DNA from: Caldifarciminota bacterium
GTDB lineage: Bacteria > Hydrothermota > UBA3073 > NMUJ01
Assembly (NCBI GenBank): GCA_021158725.1
Contig: JAGGUB010000106.1
Coordinates: forward strand, 1-21,410
DNA: 21,410 bases
Direction: 5' to 3'
Below are positions 7,317-15,614 of this stretch, in pieces (position 1 is the stretch's first letter; each line of letters starts with the position of its first letter). Below the pieces are notes generated by a model. It saw only the letters and a program-made list of their open reading frames with translations, had not been told where the DNA came from and made no database searches. Made by a program: the position numbers and the translations under genes.

Positions 7317-8009
7317 TCATAACTTTCTCCTGTAACGCTTTTTGATAATAGCTAACGCAATAAGATACAACCCCACAAACGGTATCGCCATCAGTAACTG
7401 TGTAAATATATCCGGTGGTGTAAGTAATGCCGATATCACAAATATTGCGATAACTACATAACGCCATGAATTCAAATAGAAATCTGGTGATACGATACCG
7501 AACTCCACAGACAGTACAATACAGATGGGGAATAGTATCAACACACCCGATGCTATGGTTAGCCACATAAAGAACGTGAGATAGTGTGATACATTGATAA
7601 CAGGTAGCATCTCACCAGCTGCAAAGTTGAGCAATACTTTCCATATCACTGGTATGAGGTAGAAATAGGCAAGCAACACACTACCAAACACTATAGGTAT
7701 CGCCACGATCAAAACCACACGTAACATACGTAACTCGTGTGGCTTAAGCCCAGGTTTCAAGAACCTAAACCCCTGATACGCAATAAATGGTAACGTAAGA
7801 TACAACGCTACCCATACCCCCACACGTAACCGTACAAGGAATGGCTCCCAAGGTGCAAAAAAATACAACCTGGTATCCTTTGCTATTACATTGAGTAGCT
7901 TAGGTGCTAATTGATACCCCAGTATAAAAGCTACACCAAACCATACCAATATCCATATAATATAACGACGTAGCTCCTCGAGATGTTCCCAAAACGTCTT
8001 CTCATCCAT
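7317..8009 (-). CDS. tatC: Sec-independent protein translocase subunit TatC
   Basis: TatC is the multi-spanning receptor that recognises twin-arginine signal peptides for export of folded proteins. The 230-residue protein has the cytoplasmic N-terminal motif FWEHLEELRRY, six hydrophobic segments, and the signature region APWEPFLVRLRVGVWVALY.TLP followed by FLKPGLKPHE. The conserved LTPPDIFTQ comes before the last helices. The C-terminus is basic (IKKRYRRKL). It is the last gene of the seven-gene minus-strand operon, 6 bp after the DUF5916 stop. No TatA/B gene is in the window. It converges with the sirtuin across 33 bp in which I see no strong terminator. Confidence 0.96.
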   Translation of the reverse strand: MDEKTFWEHLEELRRYIIWILVWFGVAFILGYQLAPKLLNVIAKDTRLYFFAPWEPFLVRLRVGVWVALYLTLPFIAYQGFRFLKPGLKPHELRMLRVVLIVAIPIVFGSVLLAYFYLIPVIWKVLLNFAAGEMLPVINVSHYLTFFMWLTIASGVLILFPICIVLSVEFGIVSPDFYLNSWRYVVIAIFVISALLTPPDIFTQLLMAIPFVGLYLIALAIIKKRYRRKL

Positions 8010-8015
8010 ATAGCT

Positions 8016-10172
8016 CTATAAGAGCTGTAACCACTTGAGTTTGATCGCACTAACCGTAGATACCGCATGTAACCGACCATCAGCTTCGTACCATTCATCA
8101 TTCATAACCACATACAGGTAGCTTTTTGGTGCTATCTCCCAAGACAACAGGTAACCCAATCTCAACGATGGTATACTGTGGGTGGTATCCTCCCACTGTA
8201 TGGCGATATCAGGTCGTAACGTTAACTCCAGGTATGGGTTAAAGTGTATACTCAAACGTGGCTCCATATGTGTAAATATAAGGTGTAACCTATTCTCAGG
8301 CGTAAAATATACGGAAATATCCGGATGTATGCTGAAGCTCACCCGCGGTGTGATGGAGTATTCCATACCACACCATATTGCCAACTGATAGCTTAACCAC
8401 TCAAGCCCCCATATCCATGAACGGCTGAGGTTGAACCCCCCATAGTAGCTGATCTTACCTCTGAAGCCTGACCAATAATTGAAATTCGTACTCCACATGA
8501 AATACGACGTATCCATGTATATGCTACCAGTATCTGTGGTTATACGAACCTCCTCGTGTACCTTACCACCATTAGCCTCTATATTGAACCCACCCGTAGG
8601 TCGTAGATTCATGCCAAAACATAGTGCTCCAAAGTACGAACTGGGTAACTGCTTGTATTTCGACATACCACCACCTGTCAACACATATAACATCTTTACC
8701 TTACCCCTGGGTGACAGCTTCATCGGTCCACCAATAATCCACACCATCCGGGTGCCCGGTAGCTCACGGTAATAACCGACCTTGGAGATATCAAAATTAT
8801 CACTTATGGATTGTGCACGCCCTATAACCATATAATTCCCATAAAATCCGTGTATACCAGAATTAAACGCATACCCTGTGAGTGTATCATTTTTGGTTGT
8901 AACTGCTTGACATACGAACTGCAGTGAAGGGTTCCTCAACCCCAAGTCTATACCCATCGCATACGTAGGTAACGATGTAAGCTTACTACTTTTGCTAACA
9001 GCTAAGAAGCCAATTTCTGAATTACCCAGCACCTGATGCTTGTATCGTAACACGGACCAGTGATACGGGGGTTCACCCACACCTTCGCTGTAGGCTGAAT
9101 CCGTATACACGTACAATAGACCGGTTTGCCAATCTGTCCCTTTACCAGTGAGTTTCACCCCCAATTTTATAGGTACCTCCACACCTCCTGGTAGCTTTTT
9201 ACCTATACGCCTGGAGTAAAATACCTGTATAGGGCGATAAAACCCCATCTGCCTACCGAAGCTGGCAGGTTGGAATATCTCCATACCCTCAAGGAAGAAC
9301 GGACGCCTTTCCCTGAGGTATAGTTCATAACGTGATAGGTTCAGCGAAAACGGATCTGCTTCTATCTGTGCAAAGTCTGGATTATACGTTAGTGACAACC
9401 GTAACTCAGGTGTGATACTCCAGTTGAAGTTAACCCCCACGTCTGGCCATATGTAGGATGTATCCGTGTAGTGCTCGGAACGTACAAACCCTATCGGGTA
9501 TACCTCCATATTGCGACCCACCACACCTGGGTTTATACCCTTAAGTATACCGAACTTCGACACCCGTAAGCCTTCCCTTTCATCCGGTAGCTTCCAGTAT
9601 AGAATTTGGTTAACCGTCGGTATACGGCGGTAGAAATTTATCCCCCACCTATTGAGCCCACGTTTATATCTTATGGATTTAAATGGTACCTTAATCTCGA
9701 CAACAAACCTATCCGAATATACCTTCGATGCACAATACCAGACACCATCCCACGATTCGTCCTCCGAACGTCCATCATTCAATATGAGTTCATCACTGTG
9801 CGAACCGCTTGCACCTACACCGAACCCATACGCGGTTGTGCGATCGAGGAACGTATCTATGTAGAAACTGACGTAATCCTCAGCACCACCAAGGTTAGCC
9901 CATACATCACGTTCAGCTACAAACCCTACGAATGCCACGTAGAGATTATCTTTATCGTAGAGTACAAACACATATGTGGATTCGGCTGGCTGCTCACCGT
10001 AATGGGGTGAGAATTGCATGAACTGTTTCACCGTATCCGCTGTATACCACACATCTTCCAGTATACCATCAACCCTTATGGGGACGCTGGCTATACGGGC
10101 TTCGAGTTCAAACTCATCAGCATGCGCTTCTACAACCCCAGTATTGAGTATCAATGGCAAGATCCACCACAT
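8016..10172 (-). CDS. CBM9-like / DUF5916 outer-membrane-type protein
   Basis: An N-terminal hydrophobic stretch ending VEAHADE looks like a Sec signal peptide. Residues about 25-200 resemble the carbohydrate-binding family 9-like fold (IRVDGILEDVWY, YDKDNLYVAFVGF, FYIDTFLDRTTAYGFGVGASG, VVEIKVPFKSI). The rest is DUF5916-like, with LTYNPDFAQIEADPFSLNLSRYEL and ERRPFFLEGMEIFQ, then many alternating aromatic/polar strands that suggest an outer-membrane beta-barrel. The function of DUF5916 proteins is not established. Length 718 is within the family range. ATG 10172 is set by AAGGAGG at 10183-10177. The gene begins 16 bp after guanylate kinase and is followed by tatC after 6 bp. An export role alongside TatC is possible but the signal lacks an RR motif. 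Confidence 0.85.
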   Translation of the reverse strand: MWWILPLILNTGVVEAHADEFELEARIASVPIRVDGILEDVWYTADTVKQFMQFSPHYGEQPAESTYVFVLYDKDNLYVAFVGFVAERDVWANLGGAEDYVSFYIDTFLDRTTAYGFGVGASGSHSDELILNDGRSEDESWDGVWYCASKVYSDRFVVEIKVPFKSIRYKRGLNRWGINFYRRIPTVNQILYWKLPDEREGLRVSKFGILKGINPGVVGRNMEVYPIGFVRSEHYTDTSYIWPDVGVNFNWSITPELRLSLTYNPDFAQIEADPFSLNLSRYELYLRERRPFFLEGMEIFQPASFGRQMGFYRPIQVFYSRRIGKKLPGGVEVPIKLGVKLTGKGTDWQTGLLYVYTDSAYSEGVGEPPYHWSVLRYKHQVLGNSEIGFLAVSKSSKLTSLPTYAMGIDLGLRNPSLQFVCQAVTTKNDTLTGYAFNSGIHGFYGNYMVIGRAQSISDNFDISKVGYYRELPGTRMVWIIGGPMKLSPRGKVKMLYVLTGGGMSKYKQLPSSYFGALCFGMNLRPTGGFNIEANGGKVHEEVRITTDTGSIYMDTSYFMWSTNFNYWSGFRGKISYYGGFNLSRSWIWGLEWLSYQLAIWCGMEYSITPRVSFSIHPDISVYFTPENRLHLIFTHMEPRLSIHFNPYLELTLRPDIAIQWEDTTHSIPSLRLGYLLSWEIAPKSYLYVVMNDEWYEADGRLHAVSTVSAIKLKWLQLL

Positions 10173-10188
10173 TTTACCTCCTTATGGA

Positions 10189-10785
10189 TTATGGGGCGGC
10201 GTAGTTCACTTCTATATGTTTAATATTGTAACGTTCGACGTCAATAATCTTGACCACAAGTTCAACCGTAGCCTCCAGCTCATCATTAACCACCACATAA
10301 TCAAACATACGCCATTCGTTAATCTCTTCTGTAGCGGCTGCCATACGTTTGTCGATATTCTCTGCACCCCGCATCGTCAACCTACGTCGCCATTCCTCCC
10401 ACGACGGTGGTATAAGGAATATATACAATGCGTCTGGAAATATCTTACGCATAGATTTCACCCCCTGTATATCGAGTGCCATTATCGGGTATCTACCTTC
10501 GTTTAGTATTCGTTCGACGTCTGGTTTCGGTGTAGCATAGTGATACCCATATACGGTAGCGTACTCGTAAACATTGCCAGTGTTGACCCAATCCCAGAAT
10601 TCTTGTTCACTGACAAACTTGTAATCCTTACCCGATATTTCACCTTTACGTGGTGGTCGCGTTGTGAGGGTAGCCACCTTCTCCACATAGGGGAGACGTT
10701 CCACCACCTTTTTTATAACCGTAGTCTTACCTGTACCCGATGGTGCTGACACTATGATAGGGAAAGGTATAAGTTTTATTTGCAT
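10189..10785 (-). CDS. gmk: Guanylate kinase
   Basis: Guanylate kinase phosphorylates GMP to GDP with ATP. The P-loop is APSGTGKT (residues 14-21). The GMP-binding part contains TTRPPRKGEISGKDYKFVS, followed by a Tyr-rich stretch (YEYATVYGYHYATPK) and the LDIQG segment before the IFLIPPS strand. A 198-residue length is typical. ATG 10785 overlaps the YicC stop as TGATG (one shared base), a coupling arrangement; the GTG one codon upstream is the alternative. YicC next to Gmk is a common bacterial pairing. The stop is 16 bp before the DUF5916 start. Confidence 0.96.
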   Translation of the reverse strand: MQIKLIPFPIIVSAPSGTGKTTVIKKVVERLPYVEKVATLTTRPPRKGEISGKDYKFVSEQEFWDWVNTGNVYEYATVYGYHYATPKPDVERILNEGRYPIMALDIQGVKSMRKIFPDALYIFLIPPSWEEWRRRLTMRGAENIDKRMAAATEEINEWRMFDYVVVNDELEATVELVVKIIDVERYNIKHIEVNYAAP

Positions 10786-11609
10786 CACTTGATATTTTCG
10801 AGCTCCTCATGCATACTTTCGACAATAAGCTTAAGATCTACCACAAGATGTACCAATTTATCGTCCTTGGCCTTCGCTCCAAGAGTGTTAAGCTCGCGTT
10901 GCATCTCCTGCAACAAGAAAAGTGCCTTTTTACCACATACACCACCTTCGTTAAGTGTACGTTCGAGTTCATCCACGTGTGATGCAAACCTATTTATCTC
11001 CTCATCAACCGTATATTTTTCACTCAAAAAGTATTCATTGTTTAGTATCTCATCACCATGTGTCTCCAACGCTGTACTGATACGACGCTTTATCGCTTCG
11101 TTACGTACAGAGGCTTGTTTACGTACTTCATCAAGTATAACACGTAGCTTCTGTATTTCAGCCATCACCCGTTCATATATCGCCATACCCTCTTTTCTCT
11201 GCATAGCACGTACCTTACGTAAGGCACGATTTAAGCTCTTACGTAGTTGTGGCCATAAATTGCGTTCCACTCGCATAGGTGACGTAAATTCGGTAAGGTA
11301 CGGTAGAAAATGTTCAAGTTTAAGCTCACCAGAAACTCCTAACCTTTCTTTTACTTGAGATAGAAACTCATTAAATGACTGCAATTTGCTCTCATCCAGT
11401 ACCCACCGTTCCTCTTTGAACCTGATAGCTACCGTTATCGCACCACGTTGTAGCTTCTCCTGTATAAGTTTACGTATACGTACCTCGTAAGGCTCAAGGG
11501 CTGGCGATAACTTCAACGATAGGTTCATAAACCTATGGTTCACACTCTTTATACGGATGTGGAACAGCTCATCCTCTACTTCACCAAACCCTGTCATACT
11601 GTATATCAT
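10785..11609 (-). CDS. yicC: YicC/YloC-family endoribonuclease
   Basis: The start MIYSMTGFGEVED and the following IKSVNHRFMNLSLKLSP are the YicC N-terminal signature. The C-terminal part has the DUF1732-like block EEINRFASHVDELERTL, GKKALFLLQEMQRELNTLGAKA and an acidic end. E. coli YicC and B. subtilis YloC have been reported as endoribonucleases, so an RNA-processing role is likely. The 274-residue length is slightly below the family norm (about 290). The start overlaps the DTD stop as ATGA (4 bp) and the stop overlaps gmk by one base, so translation of DTD, YicC and Gmk is probably coupled. Confidence 0.93.
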   Translation of the reverse strand: MIYSMTGFGEVEDELFHIRIKSVNHRFMNLSLKLSPALEPYEVRIRKLIQEKLQRGAITVAIRFKEERWVLDESKLQSFNEFLSQVKERLGVSGELKLEHFLPYLTEFTSPMRVERNLWPQLRKSLNRALRKVRAMQRKEGMAIYERVMAEIQKLRVILDEVRKQASVRNEAIKRRISTALETHGDEILNNEYFLSEKYTVDEEINRFASHVDELERTLNEGGVCGKKALFLLQEMQRELNTLGAKAKDDKLVHLVVDLKLIVESMHEELENIK

Positions 11610-12040
11610 CGTTCCAGCACGAAGGTTACCGGGCCATCGTTTATAAGCTCGATAGCCATTTTCGCACCGAACACACCTTTCTTTGTGGGTACATATTGGT
11701 TAAGTGTATCCACAAACCTCTCATACAGCTGTATAGCTTGGTCAGGTGGCATGGCATTGTCGAAACTCGGTCGTCTCCCTTTACGTATATTGGCTGCTAA
11801 CGTGAATTGCGATATAGCTAACGCTTCACCTCCAATATCTATCACGTTGAGGTTCATCTTACCCGCACTGTCTTCGAATATCCTAAGGTTAGCACACTTG
11901 TTCGCTATGTATTCTATAGCCTCCATGGTATCACCTTTTTCGATACCTACCAACAGAAGTATACCACGTCCTATCTCTGCAACCTTTTCGTCACCTACCC
12001 AGCAAGCTGCCTTACTCACTCTCTGTAGTACTACCCGCAT
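11606..12040 (-). CDS. dtd: D-aminoacyl-tRNA deacylase
   Basis: DTD hydrolyses D-aminoacyl-tRNAs and glycyl-tRNA(Ala), keeping D-amino acids out of proteins. The 144-residue protein begins MRVVLQRVSKAACWV and carries both signature motifs: SQFT (77-80) and the Gly-cisPro motif NDGPVTF (134-140). ATG 12040 is the family-typical start; the frame stays open a further 15 codons upstream, but those codons lie inside the DJ-1-like gene. Even so it overlaps that gene's end by 29 bp. Third gene of the operon. Confidence 0.95.
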   Translation of the reverse strand: MRVVLQRVSKAACWVGDEKVAEIGRGILLLVGIEKGDTMEAIEYIANKCANLRIFEDSAGKMNLNVIDIGGEALAISQFTLAANIRKGRRPSFDNAMPPDQAIQLYERFVDTLNQYVPTKKGVFGAKMAIELINDGPVTFVLER

Positions 12041-12593
12041 ATTTTTTGAGCAACTGCCAGATTGATTCACCAAACTTCTCAGCAAACTGTGGCCCGCTCG
12101 CTGTCACTATGCGATCGGTTATCACTACACCGTCCCTCACATATCTTACGTTGTTGGCTTCAAATATTTGCAGGCTGGTCGATGTTGGAAACACAGTCGC
12201 CCTTTTGTTGGTTAATACACCCGCATTCGCCAACGTTGCAGGTGCAAGACATATAGCGGCAACCACCTTGAGCGAGTCATACGCTTTCTTTATCATGCTG
12301 TGGACTGAATCATCCTCCCAGTATATTGTGGAGCCTACACCACCCACCAGCACGATGGCATCGAAATCCAGCGGATCCACCTGGTATATCACCGTATCAG
12401 CTTGTATTTTAAGCCCTAACATACCCTTGAGCTCACCTTTACGTGTGGATGCTACCGTAATATATGCACCGCTATCTTCCAGTATACGACGTGGTATTAT
12501 ATATTCTTCGTCACGAAACCTATTGGGTGCCACCAACATCAACACCTTAGGATGAAATTCCACTACCGTAAGTAAGAAAATCATCAAAAGCAT
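12012..12593 (-). CDS. DJ-1/PfpI-family protein with N-terminal hydrophobic segment
   Basis: The fold markers of the DJ-1/PfpI family are present: KVLMLVAPNRFRDEEY (with the conserved Glu region), AIVLVGGVGS, and the nucleophile elbow AAICLAPATLANAGVL with a Cys. The end is VTASGPQFAEKFGESIWQLL. Members include glyoxalases/deglycases, chaperones and proteases; the Cys is not followed by His as it is in PfpI proteases, so I do not assign an activity. MLLMIFLLTVVEF at the N-terminus is hydrophobic and could be a signal or anchor, unusual for this family. AGGAGG at 12603-12598 supports ATG 12593; GTG 12596 is the alternative. The gene begins 14 bp after the transglutaminase-like stop. Confidence 0.87.
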   Translation of the reverse strand: MLLMIFLLTVVEFHPKVLMLVAPNRFRDEEYIIPRRILEDSGAYITVASTRKGELKGMLGLKIQADTVIYQVDPLDFDAIVLVGGVGSTIYWEDDSVHSMIKKAYDSLKVVAAICLAPATLANAGVLTNKRATVFPTSTSLQIFEANNVRYVRDGVVITDRIVTASGPQFAEKFGESIWQLLKKYAGSTTESE

Positions 12594-12607
12594 CACCCCT
12601 CCTACCT

Positions 12608-13882
12608 TTATTCTTTATATTCCAGTATTTCTATTTTGATTTTACCTACAAGTTCCATGATCTTAGCTTGATGTTCGAGCCCACCCAGTACCAACCCAAT
12701 ATGTGTAGCATCCGCCAGCACCTGATCAAACGTAGGGTCAACATCTACCCAACGTCCAACATACACACGATTCCATGCGTGATAGTAGAATCCACCTTCC
12801 ATGTAGACTATACCAGCGACTATCTCACAGGGTATACCCAACGCACGTGCTAACGCACAGAATAACACCGCATGTTCGTTACAGTCACCTTTCTTCCACT
12901 TGAGCACATCAACCGCTGACGGTACCGATACCGTGGGGAAATCCTCTACATAATCGGATACCCAGTGTACTAACTTCTGTACGCGACTCCAATTGTTTAT
13001 CGACCATCTCGTTACCTTACGTGCCAATCGTTTAATCTGTGGGTCATCCGCCTGTATCAATGGGGTTGCTTCAGTATGCCCTTCTATCACCCGATATGGT
13101 GGTATGGGTTCAACCACACGTACGATGAGTGTATCACCACGTAGGGATTGACGTTCATCCTGTAGGAATTCACCCTTCACTATAGCTTTAAGGTATTTCA
13201 CCCTACGTGGATGCGATATGGTCACATTCGTCGGTATAGCTGCAAACGCCATTATCTCACGGGTTTCACCTGCCAGCTTTGTTGCAAGTGATTCAGGTTC
13301 CAACTTACTCAATACACCCATTGGACCTTCTTCTTTGAGTACAACCCCGGTGGTATCTACCCACATATGTGTGGTGGTACCAAGAAAATTTATGGTCAAC
13401 TCTAATGTATCACCCCTGTTGATATTTACCGTCGCATACTCTACCGATAATGTAGTGGGGTCGAACAACAAATATCTATCGGTGAGGTTACCCTCACGTA
13501 CTGCAATGAATGGCAGTATGGTCAACGCATAAAGTGGCTCCCTTAGTGTAACACGTTTATCACTATGGCCAGCATCTGTTGTGATATCAAGTAGCAAACT
13601 CCCATCATCGACTGTACCTTCACATATTAGGTGTTGTGCTTCGGATCTAAACTCAAACGTAAATTCGTTTATTTTCAGCTCTTTGTCTGTATGGTATACC
13701 ACAAGTGATGTAGCTACCCTACGTACACCCATCATGTTAAGCTCAATATGTTGTAGTTCACTGAATTTGTACCCTACTGCGGTGGTATCGACTTCACGCC
13801 GTATGTAACCAACCTTGGTTTCACCCAAATAAGTACCATACCAATAGGGTAGTAGACATAGGAGAAGCGAAATTATGTTCAT
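12608..13882 (-). CDS. Exported transglutaminase-like protein
   Basis: A hydrophobic N-terminus (MNIISLLLCLLPYWYG) suggests a signal peptide or anchor. The long middle part (about 20-270) is rich in strands and of a kind often seen before transglutaminase-like domains. The C-terminal domain has the papain-like triad: C334 in KKGDCNEHAVLF, H368 in YYHAWNRVYV and D382 in VDVDPTFD. Bacterial versions are thought to act as proteases or cross-linking enzymes in the envelope. ATG 13882 is preferred to the in-frame ATG 13900, because the first six codons of the longer frame contain the TATTTT -10 box of the promoter. It heads the seven-gene operon. Confidence 0.88.
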   Translation of the reverse strand: MNIISLLLCLLPYWYGTYLGETKVGYIRREVDTTAVGYKFSELQHIELNMMGVRRVATSLVVYHTDKELKINEFTFEFRSEAQHLICEGTVDDGSLLLDITTDAGHSDKRVTLREPLYALTILPFIAVREGNLTDRYLLFDPTTLSVEYATVNINRGDTLELTINFLGTTTHMWVDTTGVVLKEEGPMGVLSKLEPESLATKLAGETREIMAFAAIPTNVTISHPRRVKYLKAIVKGEFLQDERQSLRGDTLIVRVVEPIPPYRVIEGHTEATPLIQADDPQIKRLARKVTRWSINNWSRVQKLVHWVSDYVEDFPTVSVPSAVDVLKWKKGDCNEHAVLFCALARALGIPCEIVAGIVYMEGGFYYHAWNRVYVGRWVDVDPTFDQVLADATHIGLVLGGLEHQAKIMELVGKIKIEILEYKE

Positions 13883-13888
13883 CTCATA

Positions 13889-13916
13889 AAAATACTTCAT
13901 AATATGGGTTAGTCAA
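13889..13916 (-). promoter_or_regulatory. Promoter of the seven-gene operon, likely leaderless
   Basis: TTGACT (13916-13911), 16 nt, TATTTT (13894-13889), 6 nt, then ATG 13882. It serves transglutaminase, DJ-1, dtd, yicC, gmk, DUF5916 and tatC, since I see no other strong promoter between 13882 and 7317. Confidence 0.55.
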
Positions 13917-13932
13917 ACATTCAGCTGTTAGG

Positions 13933-13960
13933 TGGCCAGTTTATCGATCCACACTATACT
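13933..13960 (+). promoter_or_regulatory. Candidate promoter of the 3-methyladenine DNA glycosylase gene
   Basis: TATACT (13955-13960) ends 9 nt before ATG 13970 and is a good -10 box. TGGCCA (13933-13938), 16 nt upstream, matches TTGACA at 4 of 6 bases. No Shine-Dalgarno sequence is present, so the message is probably leaderless or nearly so. Confidence 0.4.
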
Positions 13961-13969
13961 TTAAAAAGC

Positions 13970-14548
13970 ATGTGCGGTGTCTTACCGTGTACTTTCTACG
14001 CACGTGATCCACGTGATGTGGCACGTGATTTACTCGGTAAGATACTCGTACGGCGGTTGGGTGCGGTCTATCTGAAGGTCATGATAACAGAGACCGAAGC
14101 TTATTATGGGCCAGACGATCCTGCCTCACGTGCATATGGTGGTAGACGTACCAAGCTTACTGAGGTGATGTGGGGGCCACCCGGCAGAACCCTCATATAC
14201 ATGGTGCATGGTGGATGGTTACTTAATATAGTTACAGAACCCGAAGGTACACCATCCGCCGTCCTCATACGAGCGGGTGAACCCTTAACTGGTATCAATC
14301 TGATGAAACGTTTCCGTAAAGAGGCTAACCTCTACAACTTAACCACAGGCCCGGCCAAACTCACACAGGCGTTAAGAATCACCAAAAAGCATCACAATAT
14401 CGACATATGTGATGAGACCTCTGACCTGTTCGTTGTGGATTCGGATTATAAACCGATAGTTCTAACCTCCAAACGCATAGGTGTGAAAGGTGACCTTCCC
14501 ATCGATATGCGATTTTACATAAAGGATAGCAGATTTGTCAGCCGTTAG
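13970..14548 (+). CDS. 3-methyladenine DNA glycosylase (AAG/MPG family)
   Basis: AAG-family enzymes excise alkylated and deaminated purines. The protein (192 residues) shows DVARDLLGKILVRR near the start, then the active-site block ITETEAYYGPDDPASRAYGGRRT, in which the Glu of TETEAY is the expected general base. TEVMWGPPGRTLIYMVHGG, LNIVTE and SAVLIRAGEP follow, with the C-terminal NLTTGPAKLTQALRI. It is a standard-length bacterial form. The gene stands alone on the plus strand, divergent from the transglutaminase operon; its last 11 bp overlap the 3' end of the minus-strand gene at 14538. Confidence 0.95.
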   Translation: MCGVLPCTFYARDPRDVARDLLGKILVRRLGAVYLKVMITETEAYYGPDDPASRAYGGRRTKLTEVMWGPPGRTLIYMVHGGWLLNIVTEPEGTPSAVLIRAGEPLTGINLMKRFRKEANLYNLTTGPAKLTQALRITKKHHNIDICDETSDLFVVDSDYKPIVLTSKRIGVKGDLPIDMRFYIKDSRFVSR

Positions 14549-15614
14549 TATGACGCTGTTGTAGTAGATCGAGGAACGCCTCCACACGTGTCAATAAGCC
14601 AACACTTTCAGTGTGTTCATCCAATGATATACTGAGCAGCGGTATATCGTATCGGGTGCTCAGATTCTGTAGTATAGGGTAGGCTACATTTTCTGGCATA
14701 CAGGTGAACGGATGCAGATGTATGACACCATCGTAACCTTTACGTTTAGCCATGATCATGTAACCAATGGATAGCTGTTCCTCACCACCCAAGCAATATG
14801 GTAGGTAGGGTTTTGCGAGCTCACGTGCGTAAGCTTCACCTTCTGGCCCGTATCTGCCTGCACGTATGGACCTGAACGTCCAATTATGTATTGTCGTGAA
14901 TGGCCTCACCAGCACACCATGCTCACCGAGATACTCCACTATGTGGAAATTGGCTTCTGGTTCCAGCACCATATAGATTTCACCTACTAACCATATTTTT
15001 AAGGGGTTACGAGTTTTATCCACGGGTATGGATTTGAACATCTCCATTATCCTACCACGTAGATACTGTACTTCAGCTACAGTACGAGCTTTACGTATTA
15101 ACCGTAGGGCGGTACGTTCCACTCTGGTGGTATCGCCACGGTTGAGTTCAAACGGTCGTGTGTTGAGTGCCAGTTTCTCAGTGAGTTCAACCGCTTTCGA
15201 CTTACTGTAAGCTATGCGTACGGCTTTAACGAACCGCATTGTATCGAACTTCAACGCTTTACGTGCATCACGAAACGCATCTATGGGGTTACCCGAAAAT
15301 ATAAGGCTATTAAACTCATACCCGAGATCTTTCAATATCCTATGCTGTAACCTACCATAATAACCGAACCTACACGACCAGGCACCTTCAAACCATACCA
15401 ACGTGTTAGCACCAAGCTCGAGCGCCATCTTCAGATCACCCAATGTAGCCTTAAACGGGAAACATATAAATTCAGGGCTATGTGAGATACCGAACTCAAT
15501 ACTTGCACGTGACGGTCGTGGCGGTACAACAGGTGTGATACCTAATTCCTGTACCAATGCCTCAAACGCTATGTAGAAGTTACCCATGTGTGGTACACCT
15601 ATCCTTACTTCCAT
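14538..15614 (-). CDS. 2-hydroxyacyl-CoA dehydratase/activase-related protein B
   Basis: Recognisable as a DUF2229 / HgdB-like protein (358 residues) by IGVPHMGNFYIAF, SHSPEFICFPFKATLGD, WFEGAWSCRFGYYGRLQ, GVIHLHPFTCMPENVA and the terminal ISLDEHTESVGLLTRVEAFLDLL. Cys in the CFPFK, SCRFGYY and FTCMPEN contexts are likely Fe-S ligands, as in homologues. Such domains usually follow an ASKHA ATPase in 2-hydroxyacyl-CoA dehydratase activators, but no ATPase is encoded here. ATG 15614 overlaps the end of the partner gene by 10 bp, so the two proteins are probably made together. The reaction and substrate are unknown. Confidence 0.75.
   Translation of the reverse strand: MEVRIGVPHMGNFYIAFEALVQELGITPVVPPRPSRASIEFGISHSPEFICFPFKATLGDLKMALELGANTLVWFEGAWSCRFGYYGRLQHRILKDLGYEFNSLIFSGNPIDAFRDARKALKFDTMRFVKAVRIAYSKSKAVELTEKLALNTRPFELNRGDTTRVERTALRLIRKARTVAEVQYLRGRIMEMFKSIPVDKTRNPLKIWLVGEIYMVLEPEANFHIVEYLGEHGVLVRPFTTIHNWTFRSIRAGRYGPEGEAYARELAKPYLPYCLGGEEQLSIGYMIMAKRKGYDGVIHLHPFTCMPENVAYPILQNLSTRYDIPLLSISLDEHTESVGLLTRVEAFLDLLQQRHTNG

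Noticed and set aside
14001..14027. Three CACGTG palindromes within 27 bp, and frequent ACGT throughout the window.
   Set aside because: They fall in coding sequence for repeated Arg-Asp pairs using CGT GAT after A-ending codons; strong preference for CGT as Arg codon explains the ACGT abundance.
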